Of a stretch of 64,000 nucleotides of DNA, positions 59,701 through 64,000 are shown piece after piece (within the stretch, counting starts at the first letter, position 1; each line of letters starts with the position of its first letter). The stretch is from Sphingomonas pseudosanguinis. Its GTDB lineage: Bacteria; Pseudomonadota; Alphaproteobacteria; Sphingomonadales; Sphingomonadaceae. The position numbers were made by a program, and so were the translations under genes. A model generated the notes under the pieces. That model was given only the letters and a program-made list of their open reading frames with translations, was not told the origin of the DNA and searched no databases. The stretch covers positions 124,001 through 188,000 of the forward strand of contig NZ_JACIDH010000001.1 of assembly GCF_014196255.1 (NCBI RefSeq), in the 5' to 3' direction.

Positions 59701-59793
59701 CGCTTCCGTGGAGAGACGGAAGGTGTCAGTCTCGGACTGAGTAGCCCCTAGATTTCTGGACGCCTTCGATCCTAATTTTGAGGACAGGAGGCG

Positions 59794-60066
59794 ATGATGG
59801 GGAAGCCGAATTTCAGTGATGCCTTAAAACGTGACGCGGTGGCCCAGATCACCGAGCGCGGGTATCCGGTATCAGAGGTTTCGCAGCGGCTCGGGGTCAG
59901 TGCGCACTCGCTGTATGCGTGGAAGCGGCAGCTGGCGAAGGTCGTATCCGGCGATGTCGGCAAGGATGCCGAGATCCGCCAGCTGAAGCGCGAGTTGGCT
60001 CGGGTAACCGAGGAGCGCGACATCCTAAAAAAAGCCACCGCGTATTTCGCTCGGGATGCAAAGTGA
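59794..60066 (+). CDS. IS3-family transposase OrfA
   Basis: A 90-residue DNA-binding protein with a helix-turn-helix (RGYPVSEVSQRLGVSAHSLY) and a leucine-zipper-like end (IRQLKRELARVTEERDILKK). An A7G run (AAAAAAAG, near 60027) just before the end is a classic -1 frameshift site, allowing the OrfAB fusion that is the active transposase in this family. Confidence 0.93.
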   Translation: MMGKPNFSDALKRDAVAQITERGYPVSEVSQRLGVSAHSLYAWKRQLAKVVSGDVGKDAEIRQLKRELARVTEERDILKKATAYFARDAK

Positions 60067-60938
60067 GATACGCGTTCATTGCCGAGCATCGTGATCGCTT
60101 TGGCGTGCGGGCAATGTGCCGCTGCCTCGCCGTGCAGCCCAGCGGTTTCTATGCTTGGCAGAAGAGCCCGCTGAGCCGGCGGGCTCAGGAAGATGCTCGA
60201 CAAACGGAGCTGCTGCGGCGGGCCTGGAGAGACAGTGGCAAGGTCTATGGCTACCGCAAGCTGCACGACGACCTGCTGGATCACGGCGAAACCTGCTGCC
60301 CGAACCGGGTTGCCAGATTGACCAGATTGGCGGGCATCAAGGCGCAGATCGGCTATAAGCGCCGGCCCTGGAGCCATGAGGGCAAGCCGTCCCTGGCGGT
60401 CGACAACACGCTGGACCGCCAGTTCGACGTCGCTGCGCCAGACCGGGCCTGGGTGACGGACATCACCTACATTCGCACCCTGGAAGGCTTCGCCTATCTG
60501 GCGGTCGTGATCGACCTGTATTCCCGCCGCGTGGTAGGCTGGTCGATGCAGAGTCGACAAACCACCGATGTGGTGCTGCAGGCGCTGCACCTGGCGGTAT
60601 GGCGGCGCAAGCCGAAGCAGCTGGTGCTGATCCACTCCGACCAGGGCTCGCAGTTCACCAGCATGGAGTGGGCTACCTTCATCCGGGCTCACAATCTTGA
60701 GCACTCAATGAGCCGACGCGGCAACTGCCATGACAATGCCGTCGCCGAGAGCTTCTTCTCCTCGCTCAAGCGCGAGCGCATCCGGCGCCGCACCTATAAA
60801 ACCCGTGAGGAAGCCCGGCAGGACGTGTTCGATTACGTCGAGATGTTCTACAACCCTGTACGCAAGCAGGTCAGGAACGGGATGCTGTCGCCCGTCGCGT
60901 TCGAACGGCAGCAGCTTTTGAAGGCGGAAGGCGTCTAG
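60063..60938 (+). CDS. IS3-family transposase OrfB
   Basis: The catalytic half, 291 residues if started at the GTG that overlaps the OrfA stop (GTGA). The integrase core is intact: WVTDITYIRT, HSDQGSQFTS and NAVAESFFSSLKRE supply D, D and E. It is probably made mainly as an OrfAB fusion by -1 frameshifting. Confidence 0.93.
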   Translation: MRYAFIAEHRDRFGVRAMCRCLAVQPSGFYAWQKSPLSRRAQEDARQTELLRRAWRDSGKVYGYRKLHDDLLDHGETCCPNRVARLTRLAGIKAQIGYKRRPWSHEGKPSLAVDNTLDRQFDVAAPDRAWVTDITYIRTLEGFAYLAVVIDLYSRRVVGWSMQSRQTTDVVLQALHLAVWRRKPKQLVLIHSDQGSQFTSMEWATFIRAHNLEHSMSRRGNCHDNAVAESFFSSLKRERIRRRTYKTREEARQDVFDYVEMFYNPVRKQVRNGMLSPVAFERQQLLKAEGV

Positions 60939-60956
60939 AAAACTAGGGGCTACTCA

Positions 60957-61114
60957 CACCTAGGTCTTCGCGGCCGACACTGCCCGCAATTAAAATAACG
61001 ATGTGGGACCTGTCAACCTTATTGGTATTGATAAGTTAATAAAATAGGGCAGTTGCAACAACGCCGGCTACGCTTTTCTTACTGCCGCGGCTTATCATCA
61101 TGGGCAATCCGCAG
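60957..61114. other. AT-rich boundary between IS3 and chromosomal genes
   Basis: This 158-base stretch is AT-richer than its surroundings and contains inverted AACTGCCC (61047-61054) and GATTGCCC (61102-61109) motifs that match motifs in the other flank of the element. It probably contains the right end of the Tn7-like element. No gene. Confidence 0.4.
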
Positions 61115-62110
61115 CTAAAGACCGATTGGATCATGATCGTGTACTAGAACGGCGTCTGCTTCAGTCCTGTCAGTCCTGCTGTCATGGATCATCCTCCATG
61201 CACTCGCTCGAATGTCACCAGCGGCATACAGCCGCCGCAGGACAACCCGGGCCTTATGTCTTCCACGCCGGCTGTCCGGCCATGGCAGTTCCACCTCATC
61301 CAAGGCTGTAATGATCGCCGCGCGAACGGCTTCGTCTTCCGCCGACTGATAACACTGGAGCAGCGGCGCGAACATCGCGTCAGTCCTGGGACAGAAGGGA
61401 CGACGTTCGCCCAACGGGGTCCGCCACGGTGATGGCGGATGCAGGGTCAGCGCCGACTGCCACCCTTCCGGGATGGGCGTGTTCGCGGAATGGGGGCGAT
61501 CTTTACCGATCAGCTTGGGCAGGAGGTGGGTGTGCGGTCCCTCCGGGCTCTCGCCGCCCGGCATCGGGATCGGCTGGTACACCTCGACCCGTCCGGCTGG
61601 CGATATAAGGACGCGGTGGGGTTGGGAGCGCAGGATGCATTCCATAACATCCCCGCTGGCCAGCACCGGCTGGCCCACCGCAGCGTCAAGCGCCGCGATG
61701 AGTTCTGCATCCTGGGTGCGGATTGCCATCGTGACGCACCCGGTCCCTACGCCCAGGTCGTAAAGCAGGCCATGCCGATCCTCGTCGCGCAGGGCTTCAT
61801 GATCGGGACCTCGCGGTCGTATCACCTTGGCGGAAGGCGGTGGCACTGCCACGCACAAGGCCAGCGCATGGCCCCAGGTCTCGCCATCGCTCGACAGCGT
61901 GTCCCAGGCGACGCCCGTCAATTCGGTATCGACGACACGGATCGCTCCACGGCCCGTCACTACCTCGATACAATCGGTCGACCGGCGGATGGTCGTTGGC
62001 TCGTCGGGATCGCGCATGAACTCCCCGATCGCGCCGAAGCTGCCGATGCTCCAGCCATTGGCTGGATCTTCGATCAGGTCGGCGATCAGGGAAAAGGGTG
62101 CGGGTTGCAT
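61115..62110 (-). CDS. Conserved hypothetical protein
   Basis: A 331-residue soluble protein without a signal peptide. The N-terminal third (FSLIADLIEDPANGWSIGSFG, GRGAIRVVDTELTGVAWDTL) and middle (GVGTGCVTMAIRTQDAELIAAL) look folded, and the C-terminus is an alanine-rich helical region. I recognise no family. CGGAG precedes the ATG. It lies 13 bases after the ABC transporter ATPase gene on the same strand, so it is probably part of the metal-uptake operon. Confidence 0.75.
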   Translation of the reverse strand: MQPAPFSLIADLIEDPANGWSIGSFGAIGEFMRDPDEPTTIRRSTDCIEVVTGRGAIRVVDTELTGVAWDTLSSDGETWGHALALCVAVPPPSAKVIRPRGPDHEALRDEDRHGLLYDLGVGTGCVTMAIRTQDAELIAALDAAVGQPVLASGDVMECILRSQPHRVLISPAGRVEVYQPIPMPGGESPEGPHTHLLPKLIGKDRPHSANTPIPEGWQSALTLHPPSPWRTPLGERRPFCPRTDAMFAPLLQCYQSAEDEAVRAAIITALDEVELPWPDSRRGRHKARVVLRRLYAAGDIRASAWRMIHDSRTDRTEADAVLVHDHDPIGL

Positions 62111-62123
62111 GTCGATGCTCCGG

Positions 62124-62891
62124 TCAGGCGTGGAAACGGATCGTGGCGCCATCGGCAGTTCGGGAAACCCGCGCCTCGATGTCGTACAGATCGCTCAGAA
62201 TCGGGTCGGTCAGCACGGTCTCGGCGAGGCCGTGGGCTTCGATCCTGCCGTTCTTCATGGCAACGACGTCGTCCGCGATCCGCGCGGCAAGGTCGAGATC
62301 ATGGAGCGCCACGATCACGGCGCATCCCCCATCAGCCAATGTCCTGAGCCGACGCGCCGCATCGAGCGCATGGCGCGGATCGAGACCGGCGGTGGGTTCG
62401 TCGACGATCAGCAGCGCGGGGTCGCCGACCGTCGCGCGCGCCAGCATCACCCGGGCGAGTTCGCCGCCCGAGAGTTGCGTGGCAGGCCGGTCGCGCAGAT
62501 CGACAAGATCAAAGCGATCAAGTGCGAGGTCGATCCTTTCTCGCCATGTCGCCGGAAGGCCGCCAAAAGCCGGGAGATGCGCGGTCAGGCCAAGCGCCAC
62601 GACGCGCTCGACGCTGATCGCCCAGTCGACCTGGGGGCTCTGGGGCAGGTAGGCGCGGCGCTTCGCCAATTCCCGCCTCGATAGCGAGGAAAGCGACTGC
62701 CCGTCGAGCAGCACCCGTCCTGTACCTGGCGGCAGCAGCCCCGCCGCCACGTCGAGCAGCGTCGATTTGCCCGCCCCGTTCGGACCAATGACCACGGCCA
62801 GCCGACCCGCGCCGAACTGAACACTGGCCGCATCGAGGACGGTGCGACGTCCGCGCCTGACGGTGACGTCTTCGACCGAGACCATGGTCAT
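62124..62891 (-). CDS. Iron/siderophore (or haem/cobalamin) ABC transporter ATP-binding protein
   Basis: A 255-residue FecE/BtuD-type ATPase that powers import through the adjacent permease. Walker A is GPNGAGKST, the signature LSGGELARVMLAR, Walker B LLIVDEPTAG and the H-loop VALHDLDLA. The ATG overlaps the permease stop (ATGA). Substrate choice among siderophore, haem and cobalamin is not decided by sequence. Confidence 0.93.
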   Translation of the reverse strand: MTMVSVEDVTVRRGRRTVLDAASVQFGAGRLAVVIGPNGAGKSTLLDVAAGLLPPGTGRVLLDGQSLSSLSRRELAKRRAYLPQSPQVDWAISVERVVALGLTAHLPAFGGLPATWRERIDLALDRFDLVDLRDRPATQLSGGELARVMLARATVGDPALLIVDEPTAGLDPRHALDAARRLRTLADGGCAVIVALHDLDLAARIADDVVAMKNGRIEAHGLAETVLTDPILSDLYDIEARVSRTADGATIRFHA

Positions 62892-63871
62892 GCCACCGTC
62901 CTCCGCACGTGAAGGACAAGCCAGAGGAAGAACGGCGCGCCGATGACCGACACGAACACGCCGAGCTTGATGTCTGGACCGAAGCGCAGAACGCGGGTCG
63001 CGATGTCGGCGGCCAGTATGATGGCGGCTCCCGCCAGGGTCGCCGGTATCAGCGTTCCGCCCGGACGATGGCCGACAAAGCCGCGGACCAGGTGCGGCGC
63101 GATCAGGCCGACGAAGCCGATCGCGCCCGTCACCGCCGTCGCCGCACCGACACCCAGTGCCGTTCCGAACAGTGCCAGGAGACGGACCCCACTCAGGTCG
63201 ACGCCAAGGCTTTCGGCCTGCCGCTCGCCCAGCGCATGAGCGTCGAGCCCGCGTCCCGTGCATAGAAGCATGGCGGCTCCGACGAGGATGAACGGCCCCG
63301 CCAGCAGGACGTGATCCCAGCTGCGGTCGCTGAGCGAACCCATCAGCCAGGTCATGATCTCATAGGCCGCGAACGGATTGGGTGCGAGGTTCAGCGCCAG
63401 TGTCACCCCCGCCGATGCGATCGTGGACACCGCGACCCCGGCCAGGATCAGCGACAGCGTGCCACCGCTCCGCGACAGCAGCAACGCGACGCCGATCGTG
63501 ACCAGTGCCCCGGCCAAACCGAAGAGCGGTGTCGCCAGGGCGAAGGTGGCGGCAAAGCCGTAATAGATGGCAATGACGGCTCCCAACGAGGCCCCCGACG
63601 ACACGCCCAGCAGACCCGGCTCGGCCAGCGGGTTGCGCAACAGACCCTGCAGCACCGCACCCGAAAGCCCCAATATGCCACCGACGAGCAGCGCGAGGAC
63701 AAGCCGGGGCAGTCGTACCTCGACGATGACCAGCTGGGCCAGATCCGGACTTGGGTCGAGCAGCGCGGCCAGCGTCCGTCCGGGCGACAGCCAGATGGTG
63801 CCCGCCAGCAGCGAGGTGCCAGACAGGGCGAGCAGCAGGAGGATCAGTCCCGGTACCAGCCATCGGTTCAC
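62888..63871 (-). CDS. FecCD-family ABC transporter permease
   Basis: A 327-residue inner-membrane permease with about ten helices. Family motifs RLPRLVLALLVGGILGLSGA, QGLLRNPLAEPGLLGVSSGA and GAIGFVGLIAPHLVR are all present. It starts with GTG overlapping the stop of the upstream gene by four bases and is coupled to the ATPase. Together they import an iron chelate or a related corrinoid/haem. Confidence 0.95.
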   Translation of the reverse strand: MNRWLVPGLILLLLALSGTSLLAGTIWLSPGRTLAALLDPSPDLAQLVIVEVRLPRLVLALLVGGILGLSGAVLQGLLRNPLAEPGLLGVSSGASLGAVIAIYYGFAATFALATPLFGLAGALVTIGVALLLSRSGGTLSLILAGVAVSTIASAGVTLALNLAPNPFAAYEIMTWLMGSLSDRSWDHVLLAGPFILVGAAMLLCTGRGLDAHALGERQAESLGVDLSGVRLLALFGTALGVGAATAVTGAIGFVGLIAPHLVRGFVGHRPGGTLIPATLAGAAIILAADIATRVLRFGPDIKLGVFVSVIGAPFFLWLVLHVRRTVA

Positions 63872-64000
63872 TGTATCGTCTCCTCGATGGGGCGTGCGGG
63901 ACCCGTCCGTTTCGTGTCGGCGCGGAGCTGGTCGCGCAGCCGGATCGCGGCGTCGCCGATCATCGGCGTGCCGCAGACATAATAGGCCTGGGCCATGGGC
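63868..64000 (-). CDS. C-terminal end of an unidentified protein, cut by window edge
   Basis: Only the last 43 codons are visible, including YYVCGTPMIGDAAIRLRDQL and ending IEETIQ. The CGTPM-type motif resembles the C-terminal end of NAD(P)-binding flavin/ferredoxin reductase domains, but this is too short for a firm call. It overlaps the permease start by four bases, so it belongs to the same operon; a substrate-binding protein is the other likely neighbour. Confidence 0.55.
   Translation of the reverse strand, partial: PMAQAYYVCGTPMIGDAAIRLRDQLRADTKRTGPARPIEETIQ

Larger units (their letters stand above)
59738..60956 (+). mobile_element. Complete IS3-family insertion sequence
   Basis: About 1.2 kb bounded by imperfect 30-base inverted repeats that begin TGAGTAGCCCCTAG and end with its complement CTAGGGGCTACTCA. 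It encodes OrfA and OrfB in the -1 frame. The ends have the TG...CA form. The three bases outside each end (GAC and CAC) do not match, so no target duplication is visible. Confidence 0.92.
44491..61109. mobile_element. Tn7-like transposon with TerY-P cargo (ends approximate)
   Basis: The region carries tnsA-, tnsB-, tnsC- and tnsD/tniQ-like genes in canonical order on the minus strand, two extra transposase-derived genes, a VWA/PP2C/kinase cargo, a nuclease-like gene and an IS3 element. Flanking genes on both sides look like ordinary chromosome. The left limit is set at TGTGGGGG (44491), because Tn7-like ends begin TGT. Short motifs AAYTGCCC/ATTGCCC occur on the plus strand at 44507 and 44564 and inverted at 61047 and 61102, which could be transposase-binding repeats. 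I found no 5-base target duplication, so the ends are provisional. Confidence 0.6.

Noticed and set aside
44491..61109. Target duplication for the Tn7-like element
   Set aside because: The five bases outside the proposed left end do not recur at any plausible right end, so the ends remain provisional.

Overview
The window is a chromosomal segment of a high-GC alphaproteobacterium, most likely Sphingomonas or a close relative. The evidence is three large TonB-dependent receptors in a row, a cobS-cobT / J-domain / bolA neighbourhood typical of alphaproteobacteria, a DUF2093 gene after xseA, and many copies of a dispersed palindromic repeat (core GCTGAGCGAAGTCGAAG) that I recognise from sphingomonad intergenic DNA. 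All identifications rest on reading the sequence; no database search was run.

Layout. 1-4.2 kb: purD (cut by the left edge), xseA, a DUF2093 protein, an M23 peptidase and a small exported protein. 4.4-16.2 kb: three outer-membrane TonB-dependent receptors, with a TPR/aspartyl-hydroxylase-like protein between the first two. Each receptor is followed by a GC-rich terminator and preceded by a short palindrome. 16.2-32.2 kb: housekeeping genes, namely clpB, an M16 peptidase, a DUF885 peptidase, a TonB-like protein, purK-purE, gpmA, glmM, a dicarboxylate symporter and an aldo/keto reductase. 32.2-44.1 kb: a POT peptide transporter, a nitroreductase, a small GntR regulator, a PepSY-type membrane protein, cobT-cobS, a VOC protein, a J-domain protein, bolA, a GST, a NUDIX hydrolase and a pirin, with repeat-rich gaps. 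61.1-64 kb: chromosomal genes again, including a FecCD/FecE-type metal-siderophore ABC transporter.

The accessory part is about 44.5-61.1 kb and reads as a Tn7-like transposon. On the minus strand lie a TnsA-like nuclease, a TnsB/TniA DDE transposase, a TnsC/TniB ATPase and a long TnsD/TniQ protein, the last three translationally overlapping. Upstream are two small genes, one resembling the N-terminal DNA-binding part of the transposase. A perfect 7-6-7 palindrome lies in the divergent promoter before a second, shorter RNase-H-fold (integrase-like) protein. Next to that is a protein carrying only the matching helix-turn-helix region.

The cargo then contains a TerY-P-type phosphosignalling triad (VWA protein, PP2C phosphatase, and a kinase fused to a C-terminal topoisomerase-type zinc ribbon) with a fourth coupled gene, then a PD-(D/E)XK nuclease-like gene and a complete IS3-family insertion sequence. 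The most interesting hypothesis is that this element carries a kinase/phosphatase/VWA stress or defence system next to duplicated, domestication-like transposase derivatives that could regulate transposition. The exact transposon ends were not proven.
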